Source of the DNA: an uncultured Collinsella sp.
GTDB lineage: Bacteria; Actinomycetota; Coriobacteriia; Coriobacteriales; Coriobacteriaceae
NCBI GenBank assembly: GCA_900541205.1
Contig: UQIV01000006.1
Span: 26,157 to 90,156 of the forward strand
Reading direction: 5' to 3'
DNA: 64,000 bases
Shown here: piece after piece, positions 35,101 to 43,964 of the stretch
Layout: each line of letters begins with the position of its first letter
Position numbering within the stretch: the first letter of the stretch is position 1
The notes under the pieces: model-generated
What the model was told of the DNA's origin: nothing
The model's database searches: none
The model's input: only the letters and a program-made list of their open reading frames with translations
Translations under genes and position numbers: made by a program

Positions 35101-38100
35101 TTAAGCGAAGTAGGCCACGCCGCTCTCAAAGATCGGCATGAACTTATCGCCGGGGACATGCTCGGGCACGTTGCGGTACAGGTTGTCGCCGCGACGCTCG
35201 GCATGGCCCATCTTGCCCAGGACGCGGCCGTCGGGGCTCGTGATGCCCTCGATGGCGAGTGCGGAGCCGTTGGGGTTGACGGAGAGATCCATGCTGGGCT
35301 TGCCGTTCTCGCCCACATACTGCGTGGCGACCTGGCCGTTGGCGATCAGCTGGGTGAGCACTTCGTCATTGGCGACAAAGCGGCCCTCGCCGTGGCTGAT
35401 GGCGACGGTGTAGGGGTCGTCGAGGCTGCACTGCGACAGCCACGGGGACAGGTTGGACGAGATGCGGGTGCGCACCAGACGGCTCTGATGACGACCGATG
35501 GTGTTGAACGTCAACGTGGGCGCATCGGGCGTGGCGTCGACGATGTCGCCATAGGGCACCAGACCGAGCTTGACCAGGGCCTGGAAGCCGTTGCAGATGC
35601 CCAGCATCAGGCCGTCGCGGGCCTTGAGCAGGTCGCGAACTGCCTCGGTGACCTCGGGAGCGCGGAAGAACGCCGTGATGAACTTGGCGGAGCCATCGGG
35701 CTCGTCGCCGCCCGAGAAGCCGCCGGGGATCATGACGATCTGGCTTGCACGGATGCGGCGGGCAAGCTCGTGGGTGCTCTCGGCGACGGCCTCGGGCGTG
35801 AGGTTGTTGATCACGAAGGTGTCGGCTTCGGCACCGGCTGCGCGGAAGGCACGTGCGCTGTCGTACTCACAGTTGTTGCCGGGGAACACGGGGATGATCA
35901 CGCGCGGACGGGCGATCTTGGCGCCGCTGTACACGTGGATGTCCTTGGCACGGAAGTCGATGGTCTCGACCTCGGGGGTCTCGCCGGCGCTGCGGTAGGC
36001 AAAGACGCCCTCGATGCCGCTCTCCCAGGCCTCCTGGAGCTCGGAGAGCTCGATGACCTCGGAGCCGGTGTCGATGACATAGCCCTCGACGGTGGTGCCC
36101 AGGGGCTCGACGACAACGCCGTCGGCGACCTCGGGCAGCTCGGCATCCTCGGCGAGCTCGACGATAAAGCTGCCGTAGAGCGGGGTGAAGAGGCTCTCTA
36201 CGTCTACATCATCGGCAAGCTCGATGCCGATCTGGTTACCGACGCACATCTTAAAGAGGCTCTCGGCGCCGCAGCCGTAGCCGGGCGTGGAGATGGCCAG
36301 GGCGTTGCCGGTAGCAGTGAGCGCCTCGACGGCGTCAAACGCGGCGAGCAGCTGCTGAGCGTCGGGGCGGTAGTCCTCGCCATAGGTGGCGGGGGCGATG
36401 CGGACGACGCGGTGCGTGAGGCCCTTGAACTCGGGCGAGACGGCGCGGGCGGCCTTGCCCACGGCGACGGCGAAGCTGATCAGGGTCGGCGGAACGTTGA
36501 GCTCGCCGGCCTCGTCCTCAAACGAACCGCTCATGGAGTCCTTACCGCCGATGGCGCCGGCACCCAGGTCGACCTGGGCCATAAGGGCACCCAGGACGGC
36601 AGCCATGGGCTTGCCCCAGCGCTCGGCCTCGGTGCGCAGACGCTCGAAGTACTCCTGGAAGGAGAGATAGGCGCGCTTGTGCTCAAAGCCGGCGGCAACG
36701 AGCTTGGCGATGGACTCGACCACGGACAGGTAGGCGCCCGCAAACTGGTCGGCCTCCATCAGATAGGGGTTGAAGCCCCATGCCATGGCGCTCGCCGTGG
36801 TGGTCTCGCCGTCCACGGGGAACTTGGCGACCATAGCCGAGCTTGGGGTGAGCTGCGTCTTGCCGCCAAAGGGCATGAGCACGGTCGCGGCACCGATGGT
36901 GGAGTCGAAGCGCTCGGAAAGGCCCTTGTTGGAGACGACGTTAAGATCGGTGACGAGCGAGGTCATGCGCTCGGCAAGCGTGGTGCCGGCCCAGCTGGGC
37001 TGCCACACGCTGCGGGCGCAGACGTGGGCGACCTGGTGCTTGGGCGTGCCGTTGGAGTTGAGGAACTCGCGGGACAGGTCGACGATGGCGACGCCGTTCC
37101 AGGCCATGCGCATGCGCGGCTCGGCGGTAACCTCGGCGATAACGGTTGCCTCCAGGTTCTCCTCGGCGGCGTAGCCCATGAACTCCTCGACGTCACCGTC
37201 TGCGACGGCGCAGGCCATGCGCTCCTGGGATTCAGAGATGGCGAGCTCGGTGCCGTCAAGACCGTCGTACTTCTTGGTCACGGTATCAAGGTCGACATAC
37301 AAGCCGTCGGCAAGCTCGCCTACGGCGACCGAGACGCCGCCTGCGCCAAAGTCGTTGCAGCGCTTGATCAGACGGCAGGCATCGCCGCGGCGGAACAGAC
37401 GCTGCAGCTTGCGCTCGACCGGGGCGTTGCCCTTCTGGACCTCGGCACCCGAGGTCTCGATGGACTCAGTGTTCTGGGTCTTGGAGGAGCCGGTGGCACC
37501 GCCGATGCCGTCACGGCCGGTGCGGCCGCCCAGCAGGATGATCTTGTCGGTGGGGGCGGGGCACTCGCGGCGTACGTGGTTTGCCGGGGTAGCGCCCACG
37601 ACGGCGCCGACCTCCATGCGCTTGGCCACGTAACCGGGGTGATAGAGTTCGTTGACCTGACCGGTGGCAAGGCCGATCTGGTTGCCGTAGCTGGAGTAGC
37701 CGGCGGCAGCAGTGGTCACGAGCTTACGCTGCGGTAGCTTGCCCTCGAGCGTCTCGGACACGGGGACGGTGGGGTCGCCTGCGCCGGTGACGCGCATGGC
37801 CTGGTACACATAGCTGCGGCCCGAGAGCGGGTCGCGGATGGCGCCGCCCACGCAGGTGGCGGCACCGCCGAAGGGCTCAATCTCGGTCGGGTGGTTATGG
37901 GTCTCGTTCTTAAAGAGGAACAGCCAGTCCTGGTCCTCGCCATCGACATCGACCTTCACCTTGACGGTGCATGCGTTGATCTCCTCGGACTCGTCGACAT
38001 CGGTCATGACGCCGGTCTTCTTGAGGTACTTGGCGCCGATGGTGCCCATGTCCATGAGGCAGACGGGCTTGGCGTCGCGGCCGAGTTCGTGGCGCATCTC

Positions 38101-38847
38101 CATGTAGCGGTCGAAGGCCTGCTGCACCACGGCGTCGTCGATCGTCACGTCATCCAGGACGGTGCCGAAGGTGGTGTGGCGGCAGTGGTCGGACCAATAG
38201 GTGTCGATCACGCGGATCTCGGTGATGGTGGGGTCGCGGTCCTCATCGCGGAAGTACTGCTGGCAGAAGGCGATGTCCGCCTCGTCCATGGCAAGGCCGC
38301 GATTGGCGATAAAGGCGGCAAGGCCGGCCTCGTCGAGCTCGCGGAAGCCGTCGAGCACCTCGACGGGCTGGGGCTCGGGGGTCTCCATGTACAGCGTCTC
38401 GGGCAGGTCGAGCGAGGCGATGCGCGCCTCGACGGGGTTCACCACGTAGTGCTTGATGGCATCGATGGCGGTCTCATCCAGAGCGCCCGAGATCATATAG
38501 ACCTTGGCGGAGCGCACGGCGGGGCGCTCGCCCTGGCTGATGAGCTGCACGCACTCGCTGGCGGAGTCGGCGCGCTGGTCAAACTGGCCAGGCAGGAATT
38601 CGACGGCAAAGACGGCGCCATCGCTTGCGGGGAGCTCGTCGTAGGTCACATCGACCTGGGGCTCGCTAAAGACGGTCGGCACGCAGGAGCGGAAAAGCTC
38701 CTCGTCGATGCCCTCGACGTCGTAGCGGTTGATGATCCTCAGGGCCTCGAGGCCCTTGATGCCGAGAATTTCGGTCAGCTCGCCCTTGAGCTGCTGAGCC
38801 TCGACGTCGAACCCGGGTTTCTTCTCCACGTAGATACGAGAGACCAT
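35101..38847 (-). CDS. purL: Phosphoribosylformylglycinamidine synthase, full-length fused PurL
   Basis: A 1248-residue single-chain FGAM synthase, the large form in which the PurS-like, synthetase and glutaminase parts are fused. The N-terminal PurS-like region (about 1-150) precedes the ATP-binding synthetase halves (SDHCRHTTFG, ETHNHPTEIEPFGGAAT, GGRTGRDGIGGATGSS, GKDSMSG). The glutaminase domain (about 980-1248) has VFPGNNCEYDSARAF, IPGGFSGGDE, the catalytic cysteine in LGICNGFQAL, and the histidine/glutamate in SHGEGRF. It converts FGAR to FGAM in purine synthesis. The start follows AGGAAGGCAGG. It stands alone; other pur genes are not here. Confidence 0.95.
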   Translation of the reverse strand: MVSRIYVEKKPGFDVEAQQLKGELTEILGIKGLEALRIINRYDVEGIDEELFRSCVPTVFSEPQVDVTYDELPASDGAVFAVEFLPGQFDQRADSASECVQLISQGERPAVRSAKVYMISGALDETAIDAIKHYVVNPVEARIASLDLPETLYMETPEPQPVEVLDGFRELDEAGLAAFIANRGLAMDEADIAFCQQYFRDEDRDPTITEIRVIDTYWSDHCRHTTFGTVLDDVTIDDAVVQQAFDRYMEMRHELGRDAKPVCLMDMGTIGAKYLKKTGVMTDVDESEEINACTVKVKVDVDGEDQDWLFLFKNETHNHPTEIEPFGGAATCVGGAIRDPLSGRSYVYQAMRVTGAGDPTVPVSETLEGKLPQRKLVTTAAAGYSSYGNQIGLATGQVNELYHPGYVAKRMEVGAVVGATPANHVRRECPAPTDKIILLGGRTGRDGIGGATGSSKTQNTESIETSGAEVQKGNAPVERKLQRLFRRGDACRLIKRCNDFGAGGVSVAVGELADGLYVDLDTVTKKYDGLDGTELAISESQERMACAVADGDVEEFMGYAAEENLEATVIAEVTAEPRMRMAWNGVAIVDLSREFLNSNGTPKHQVAHVCARSVWQPSWAGTTLAERMTSLVTDLNVVSNKGLSERFDSTIGAATVLMPFGGKTQLTPSSAMVAKFPVDGETTTASAMAWGFNPYLMEADQFAGAYLSVVESIAKLVAAGFEHKRAYLSFQEYFERLRTEAERWGKPMAAVLGALMAQVDLGAGAIGGKDSMSGSFEDEAGELNVPPTLISFAVAVGKAARAVSPEFKGLTHRVVRIAPATYGEDYRPDAQQLLAAFDAVEALTATGNALAISTPGYGCGAESLFKMCVGNQIGIELADDVDVESLFTPLYGSFIVELAEDAELPEVADGVVVEPLGTTVEGYVIDTGSEVIELSELQEAWESGIEGVFAYRSAGETPEVETIDFRAKDIHVYSGAKIARPRVIIPVFPGNNCEYDSARAFRAAGAEADTFVINNLTPEAVAESTHELARRIRASQIVMIPGGFSGGDEPDGSAKFITAFFRAPEVTEAVRDLLKARDGLMLGICNGFQALVKLGLVPYGDIVDATPDAPTLTFNTIGRHQSRLVRTRISSNLSPWLSQCSLDDPYTVAISHGEGRFVANDEVLTQLIANGQVATQYVGENGKPSMDLSVNPNGSALAIEGITSPDGRVLGKMGHAERRGDNLYRNVPEHVPGDKFMPIFESGVAYFA

Positions 38848-39031
38848 TGGTTCCTGCCTTCCTGATCGGTTGGGCGTACGGTACGGTATGCGGCAGCGGT
38901 CGGTTTACGGGGCAAGCCTCGCGGTCGCCTTGAGCCACATGTTTGTAAACCTCACTATGATACGACAGCTCGCGGCGCGGTGAGGACGGCGAGGGTGCTA
39001 CAGTGAAGCGCAAACAAGAGAAAGGCATCAC

Positions 39032-40594
39032 ATGGCATTCGTTTCGCTCGCCATCATCGCACTCGTGGCCTTTGCGAGTCCCTTCATCGCCTCGGCGATT
39101 CCTGGAAAACCCGTTCCCGAGACGGTCTTTTTGCTCGTGCTCGGTGCGGTGCTGGGCCCGCATATGCTTGGCGTCATCCATGTAGATGCCGAGGTCTCGC
39201 TCGTGTCCGAGCTCGGCCTGGCCTTTTTGTTCCTGCTTGCCGGCTTTGAGATCGACCCCAAGAGCATCACGGGCGTCGAGGGGCGCTACGGCTTGGCGAC
39301 GTGGGTCGTCACGTTTGGTATCGCCTGGCTTGCCGTGCGCTTTACCCCGTGGTTCTCGGTCAGTCATTTCGACGGTATCGCCGTGACGCTTGCCCTCACT
39401 TCGACGGCGCTCGGCACGCTTGTGCCCATCATGCGCGAGCGCTCGCTCACCGGCACGCGCGTTGGCGACTCGATTCTCGCGTATGGCACTTGGGGCGAGC
39501 TCGGTCCCGTGCTCGCCATGTCGGTGCTGCTGTCTGCCCGCACTGGCATCCAAACGCTCGTAATCCTTGGCCTGTTTGCGCTGGTTTGCGTGTTGCTGGC
39601 CGTGGTCCCAAGCCGCTCCAAGCGCGTCGGCAGCCGCTTCTTTTCGTTTGTCGAGGAACGCGCCGACACCACATCGCAGACTTTCGTGCGCCTGACGGTG
39701 CTCATCCTGGTTACGCTCGTGGCGTTCTCGGCCATCTTTGACCTCGATATCGTGTTGGGTTCTTTTGCCGCCGGCTTTGTCTTGCGCTATATCATCCCCG
39801 AGGGCAACCATACGCTTGAGACCAAGCTCGACGGCCTGGCCTACGGCTTTTTGATTCCGGTGTTCTTTACCGTGTCGGGCGCAAAGATCGACCTGACGGC
39901 CGTGGCGTCGCGCCCCGGGCTGCTCGCGGGCTTTATCGTGGCGTTGTTGATTATTCGTGCCGTGCCCATTCTTATTTCTATGAGCATTTGTCCTGCGACG
40001 CGCGATGTGTCGGCGTATGGTCGCATTACCGTGGCCCTGTACTGCACCACGGCGCTGCCGATCATCGTTGCCGTTACGAGCGTTGCCGTCAACGCGGGCG
40101 CGCTGTCGCAAGACATCGCGTCGGTTATGGTTGCTGCCGGTGCCATCACGGTGTTCTTGATGCCGTTGCTCGCGCAGCTCTTCTACCGCGTGGTCGATGC
40201 CGCGCCGGTCGCCGCCGTGGCAGAAGTTGCCGAGCATCCATCCGATGCGCTCGACATCCTGCGCGCCCATCACGATTTGGCGAGCCTGCTCGCACGTGAG
40301 CACGAGCTGCTGACTTCGCATGGCCATGGTCGCGTATTCGAGGGCTTGCCTACGCTCGATACGATTGCCGAGCGTCTTTCCGCCGAGGCGGCGAGCGGCC
40401 ACATCGATGCCCGCATCGTGGACGCGGCGCACCTGCTTGCCGATAAGACCTATGGAGATGAGGTCGACCCGTCCGAACTGACTCCGCGCGAGCGCCGTCG
40501 CCTGGAGCGCGCCAAGCTCGCCGTGCACGAATACCGCCGCCGCATGCTGGAGCTCTACGCGCGCAATGAAGCTCAAGACGACGACGGCAGGTAG
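39032..40594 (+). CDS. CPA2-type cation/proton antiporter
   Basis: A 520-residue membrane protein. About twelve helices occupy residues 1-390 (LIIALVAFASPF-like opening, LGLAFLFLLAGFEIDP with the conserved acidic residue, LALTSTALGTLVPIM, FDLDIVLGSFAAGFVLR, GFLIPVFFTVSGAKIDL). A soluble C-terminal tail of about 130 residues, rich in Ala, Glu and Arg, follows. It exchanges Na+ or K+ for protons. The tail has no visible TrkA-N nucleotide motif. The start follows AGAAAGGCATCAC. The 62-bp hairpin repeats begin just after its stop. Confidence 0.88.
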   Translation: MAFVSLAIIALVAFASPFIASAIPGKPVPETVFLLVLGAVLGPHMLGVIHVDAEVSLVSELGLAFLFLLAGFEIDPKSITGVEGRYGLATWVVTFGIAWLAVRFTPWFSVSHFDGIAVTLALTSTALGTLVPIMRERSLTGTRVGDSILAYGTWGELGPVLAMSVLLSARTGIQTLVILGLFALVCVLLAVVPSRSKRVGSRFFSFVEERADTTSQTFVRLTVLILVTLVAFSAIFDLDIVLGSFAAGFVLRYIIPEGNHTLETKLDGLAYGFLIPVFFTVSGAKIDLTAVASRPGLLAGFIVALLIIRAVPILISMSICPATRDVSAYGRITVALYCTTALPIIVAVTSVAVNAGALSQDIASVMVAAGAITVFLMPLLAQLFYRVVDAAPVAAVAEVAEHPSDALDILRAHHDLASLLAREHELLTSHGHGRVFEGLPTLDTIAERLSAEAASGHIDARIVDAAHLLADKTYGDEVDPSELTPRERRRLERAKLAVHEYRRRMLELYARNEAQDDDGR

Positions 40595-40606
40595 CCAATG
40601 CCGCCG

Positions 40607-40778
40607 CGGAAAATGCATCCCGGAATTGGCGTCCAGAGTGGGATGCAGTTTCCGTGAGAGGCCCGTTGCGGAAACGGTGTCCCAGAATCGGCGTTCAAAA
40701 CGGGGCACATTTTCCGAAACATGGCCCTGAGGGAAGCTGCGTCCCGGTCTGGGCCGGAATTCTGGGACACGGCTTCCA
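40607..40778. repeat. Three palindromic 48-bp units at exact 62-bp spacing
   Basis: Units at 40607-40654, 40669-40716 and 40731-40778, so each start is 62 bases after the last. Each is an imperfect palindrome: arms CGGAAAATGCATCCC / GGGATGCAGTTTCCG, CGGAAACGGTGTCCC / GGGGCACATTTTCCG, GGGAAGCTGCGTCCC / GGGACACGGCTTCCA, with a middle that varies around CAGAATCGGCGTTCAAAAC. The 14-base spacers keep a GGCCC patch. This is a REP/BIME-like array, with degenerate units unlike CRISPR. Confidence 0.8.
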
Positions 40779-40791
40779 CTTCAAACAGAAG

Positions 40792-40832
40792 AAGGCGCGC
40801 TGCCTGCGGTTGATGCAGACAGCGCGCCTTTT
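40792..40832. terminator. Hairpin terminator shared by antiporter and SDR genes
   Basis: AAGGCGCGCTGCCTGC (40792-40807) pairs with GCAGACAGCGCGCCTT (40815-40830) with one mismatch, followed by TT. It lies between the convergent antiporter (stop 40594) and SDR (stop 40876) genes. Confidence 0.7.
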
Positions 40833-40875
40833 GCGTTGGGCCTCGTTGAGGTTCGAAGTCGTGGCTTGTGGCCCC

Positions 40876-41625
40876 TTAGGAACGGGCGGCTCCGTCGACG
40901 GGGAGCACGGCGCCCGTGACATAGGATGACATGTCGCTCGCTAGGAAAACGAAGGCGTTGGCGACATCCTCGGGCTCGCCCATGCGACCCAGGGGAATGG
41001 TGGCGATGATGGGCTTAATAACCTCTTCGGGCAGGTTGGCGACCATATCGGTCTTGGTTACGCCAGGCGCGACGGCATTGACGCGAATACCCATGGGGGC
41101 GAGCTCGCGCGAGAGCGACTGGACCATGCCGTTGACGGCAAACTTGGACGTAGGATAGCCGACGCCGGAGGGCTGGCCATACTTGGCGACCATTGAACTC
41201 GTGGTGGTGATGGTGCCGCCGTGGCCGGCCTCGGTCATGATCTTGGCGGCAGCCTGGTGACCATTAAAGACGGCGACGACGTTAAGGTCCATGACCTTTG
41301 CAAACTCTTCTGCCGTGTAATCCAAAAGGGGCGAGCGCTGGGAGATGCCGGCGTTGTTGACGACCGTGTCCAAGCCGCCCATATCGGCGGCAGCCTGGGT
41401 AAAGGCCTCGGTTACGGCTTCGAGCGAGGTGAGGTCGCAGGAGCGACCCCAGACCTTGGCCTCGGGATAGGCGGCTGTCAGCTTCTCAACGGCCGCGTCG
41501 GCAGTCTCCTGGCGCGAGCCAAAGACGGTGACGGCGGCGCCTTCCTCGATAAAACGGCAGGCGATGGCATAGCCGATACCGCGCGTGCCTCCGGTGATGA
41601 TTGCTTTCTTGCCCTCGAGCAGCAT
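40876..41625 (-). CDS. Short-chain dehydrogenase resembling BaiA (3-alpha-hydroxysteroid dehydrogenase) or FabG
   Basis: A 249-residue classical SDR: cofactor loop TGGTRGIG (11-18), NNAG (90-93), N115, S144, Y157-x3-K161 (GVGYPTSK) and the APGVTKTDM loop. Several stretches recall the bile-acid enzyme BaiA more than typical FabG: ITGGTRGIG with the following charged helix, AYPEAKV (BaiA has LYPEEEV), CDLTS, GVGYP.SK and FLASD. G36 begins the cofactor-selecting FGSRQE loop. Reduction of a 3-keto steroid is possible, but an acyl-ACP or sugar substrate cannot be excluded. No bai operon partners are nearby. The start has GAGAGGAAGCG upstream. Confidence 0.8.
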   Translation of the reverse strand: MLLEGKKAIITGGTRGIGYAIACRFIEEGAAVTVFGSRQETADAAVEKLTAAYPEAKVWGRSCDLTSLEAVTEAFTQAAADMGGLDTVVNNAGISQRSPLLDYTAEEFAKVMDLNVVAVFNGHQAAAKIMTEAGHGGTITTTSSMVAKYGQPSGVGYPTSKFAVNGMVQSLSRELAPMGIRVNAVAPGVTKTDMVANLPEEVIKPIIATIPLGRMGEPEDVANAFVFLASDMSSYVTGAVLPVDGAARS

Positions 41626-41781
41626 ATCGCTTCCTCTCTTATGCGGATGGATACTTGCAGCACAGCATAGTGGCGGCAAAAAACAGCTGACGCCGCATAT
41701 CGGTAAACGGTATCCACGGTTGTTGACGAACGGTCAAGTTGTTCAAACGTTAGTCGACCACTTCGTGCAAAAGATGCAACT

Positions 41782-41816
41782 AAAAGGGGCTCCCATCCAA
41801 TCGGACGGGAGCCCCT
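41782..41816 (-). terminator. Intrinsic terminator of hom
   Basis: AGGGGCTCCC (41785-41794) pairs with GGGAGCCCCT (41807-41816), loop of 12. The four A at 41782-41785 read as a T-tract on the minus strand, after the stop of the homoserine dehydrogenase at 41847. Confidence 0.85.
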
Positions 41817-41846
41817 CATGCGTTATTTGATTTGCCGAGAATCAGG

Positions 41847-43190
41847 CTAGTTGGCCATGACGCCTTCGGTCCATGCCTCGACGTCCTCGATGCGAAGGAC
41901 GTTGGCGACCTCGGCCACGCAGTCGACGCTGGCAAGCTCGGCGGCGGCAGCCTGGACGTCCTTCTCGAGTGCGCGGTGCGTCAGGAAGATGACCGAGCAG
42001 GCATCGCTGACGCCCGACTTGCCGTCCTCGACCTGGTTGATGAGCGAGATCGAGATGTTGTGCTTGGCAAAGATGTCGACCGTCTCGGACAGGGCGCCCA
42101 CGCGGTCGGCGACCTTCAGGCGCACATAGTACTTGGTCTGGAGCTCGTCCATGGGCTTAAAGGCGAGGTTGTGACCATAGGGCTCAATCTCGGGCAGCGG
42201 AGCCACGCCGCGGCTAATCTGCTCGGAGAGCGACAGGATATCGCCCACGACGGCGCTCGCGGTGGGGAAGGAGCCTGCGCCGGCACCGTAGAACATGGTC
42301 TCGCCCACGGCGTCACCCACCACGTAGACGGCGTTCATGGCGCCGTTGACCTTGGCGAGCATATGGTCTGCCGGGATGAGCGTGGGGTGCACACGAACGT
42401 CAACGCCGGCGTCGGTGTTGCGGGCGATGCCCAGCAGCTTGATGGTATAGCCGAGCTCGCGGGCCTGAGCGATGTCCTCGGCACCGATGGTGCGGATGCC
42501 CTGCTGATATACGTCGTCGGTGGTCACGCGGGTGCCAAAGCCGATGGAAGCGAGGATCGCCGTCTTGCTGGCGGCATCGAAGCCGTCGACGTCGGCGGAC
42601 GGGTCGGCCTCGGCATAGCCCTTGGCCTGCGCGTCGGCAAGCACGTCGGCGTAATCGGCGCCCTCGGCGTCCATGCGCGACAGGATATAGTTGGTGGTGC
42701 CGTTGAGAATGCCTGCGATGGTCAGGATCTTGTTGCCCACCAGGTCGTGCTCGAGCGTGCTGACAATGGGGATGCCACCGCCGCAGCTGGCCTCGCACTT
42801 AATCTGCACGCCGCACGCGCGTGCCTTCTCGGCGAGCGTCTCGACATGACGGCCCAACAGGGCCTTGTTGGCAGAGACGACGTGCTTGCCGTGCTCAAAG
42901 GCAGTGGTGAAGATCTCGGTTGCGGGATGCTCGCCACCGATCAGCTCGACGACGATGTCGACGGCGGGGTCGGTGACGACGTCGTGCCAGTCACTCGTAA
43001 AGGCCTCGCGCTCAATGCCTGCCGCCTCGGCCTGCTCCCAGGCAAGCGCGCAGGCGCGGGTCAGCTTAAGGTCGATGCCGTAGGCTGCCAGGTACTCATC
43101 GTGGTGGCTCTTGATCAGACGGGCCACGCCGCCGCCGACGGTTCCCAGACCGATCAGACCGACGTTCACGGTGCGCAGGGGTTCGCTCAT
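41847..43190 (-). CDS. hom: Homoserine dehydrogenase
   Basis: A 447-residue enzyme reducing aspartate semialdehyde to homoserine with NAD(P)H, at the branch to threonine and methionine. Residues 7-20 hold the Rossmann loop GLIGLGTVGGGVA. The catalytic and substrate region shows SANKALLG, KCEASCGGGIPI, ILNGTTNYILSRM and GYAEADPSADVDGFDAA. A C-terminal ACT domain (about 360-440: VRLKVADRVGALSETVDIF) provides feedback control. The ATG at 43190 follows AAGGAGCTATCT; a longer in-frame reading to 43229 lacks a ribosome site. A terminator lies just beyond the stop. Confidence 0.94.
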   Translation of the reverse strand: MSEPLRTVNVGLIGLGTVGGGVARLIKSHHDEYLAAYGIDLKLTRACALAWEQAEAAGIEREAFTSDWHDVVTDPAVDIVVELIGGEHPATEIFTTAFEHGKHVVSANKALLGRHVETLAEKARACGVQIKCEASCGGGIPIVSTLEHDLVGNKILTIAGILNGTTNYILSRMDAEGADYADVLADAQAKGYAEADPSADVDGFDAASKTAILASIGFGTRVTTDDVYQQGIRTIGAEDIAQARELGYTIKLLGIARNTDAGVDVRVHPTLIPADHMLAKVNGAMNAVYVVGDAVGETMFYGAGAGSFPTASAVVGDILSLSEQISRGVAPLPEIEPYGHNLAFKPMDELQTKYYVRLKVADRVGALSETVDIFAKHNISISLINQVEDGKSGVSDACSVIFLTHRALEKDVQAAAAELASVDCVAEVANVLRIEDVEAWTEGVMAN

Positions 43191-43390
43191 AGATAGCTCC
43201 TTCGTGCATCTTATAGATGGATTAACCACTTAAAGGTTGAGTGCATTCTAGCGTGAACAGAGGGCGCGTGCTCGCCAGGCAACAGGAGTCGCACAAAACG
43301 GCACCCCCGAAACGCTGCGGAAACATTGGAAACATGCTCGCTACAAACGGAACTCCGTAACAAACTGTCAACGTTTGCGCCATAAGGTTT

Positions 43391-43693
43391 GCCCTGTGCG
43401 ACTGGGGCATGCAGGCGCTCGTCGGCCCCGTCACCACCGGTGCCGCCGTCGCCGTCTCGGGCGAGATCGCCGATGCCTTTGCCGAGCAGGCCAAGGCATC
43501 CAAGCTCGACATCGTCGATACCGAGACCTTTAAGGACGACTCCTCCACGAGCTTTATCAACCAGCCGACCAAGGCCATGCGCAAGATCAAGATCGAGGGC
43601 CTGACGGGCGAACTCACATGGAACGACGGGGGTCAGGTCGAGAAGCCCGCTACGGCCTATGTGATTCAGGACGGCAAGTACATCGCCGCCTAG
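43391..43693 (+). pseudogene. Collapsed livJ paralogue (two internal deletions)
   Basis: Three pieces of a branched-chain amino acid binding protein remain joined in frame. The first, from DWGMQALVGP to VAVSGE, matches the middle of the intact neighbour. Then IADAFAEQAKASKLDIVDTE to SFINQPTKA matches the part after the first deletion. Then MRKIKIEGLTGELTWNDGG to the end YVIQDGKYIAA matches the last 40 residues. The intact gene at 43965-45152 has about 55 residues between the first two pieces and over 100 between the last two. The signal peptide and the first third are also absent, and no ribosome site precedes it. The paralogue differs enough from livJ to be an old duplicate. Confidence 0.85.
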
Positions 43694-43964
43694 GTGCGCA
43701 CAAAATGCGACCGGTGAGGCTGTTTTAATCAGGGCAGGGACGCTTGTAACAGAATGGAAATATTACTTTTACTTAATAAAGTGGCATTTATGCATAAAGC
43801 AATGGAAATACGCAGAAATATGGATAAATGGACAAATCCAAAGAAAAGTTGAAATAATCGTCACTTTTCTCAACTAAAGCGTCTACTATTTTGCGAACGC
43901 CGAACACGGCGAAGGATGGCCTGTCGGGTAACTGAAACCCGACGAGATTTGAGAGGAGAGCCGC
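43694..43964 (+). promoter_or_regulatory. A/T-rich upstream region and leader hairpin of the liv operon
   Basis: No gene seen. About 43740-43890 is strikingly A/T-rich for this genome, and TACTAT near 43885-43890 could be a -10 box, but no good -35 is found. A hairpin GTCGGGT (43923-43929) / ACCCGAC (43937-43943), loop of seven, sits about 15 bases before the GAGAGGAGAG ribosome site of livJ. Confidence 0.45.

Noticed and set aside
34870..37737. A 955-codon open frame on the plus strand opposite purL
   Set aside because: It runs antisense to the highly conserved PurL coding region, has the low-complexity Gly/Ala/Asp composition expected from reading GC-rich codons backwards, and has no ribosome site.
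38666..40708. A 680-codon minus-strand frame spanning the purL/antiporter junction
   Set aside because: It overlaps the purL start in another frame and is antisense to the antiporter; its composition (His, Arg, Gln, Asp) is not protein-like.
40607..40778. A CRISPR array
   Set aside because: Only three units, degenerate between copies, each internally palindromic over 48 bp, with 14-bp spacers; no cas genes are seen.
41832..43196. A 454-codon plus-strand frame opposite hom
   Set aside because: It mirrors the homoserine dehydrogenase gene, which has all family motifs, its own ribosome site and a terminator.
43694..43964. A T-box or leucine leader before livJ
   Set aside because: No T-box sequence, no run of leucine codons after a start codon; only one simple hairpin is present.
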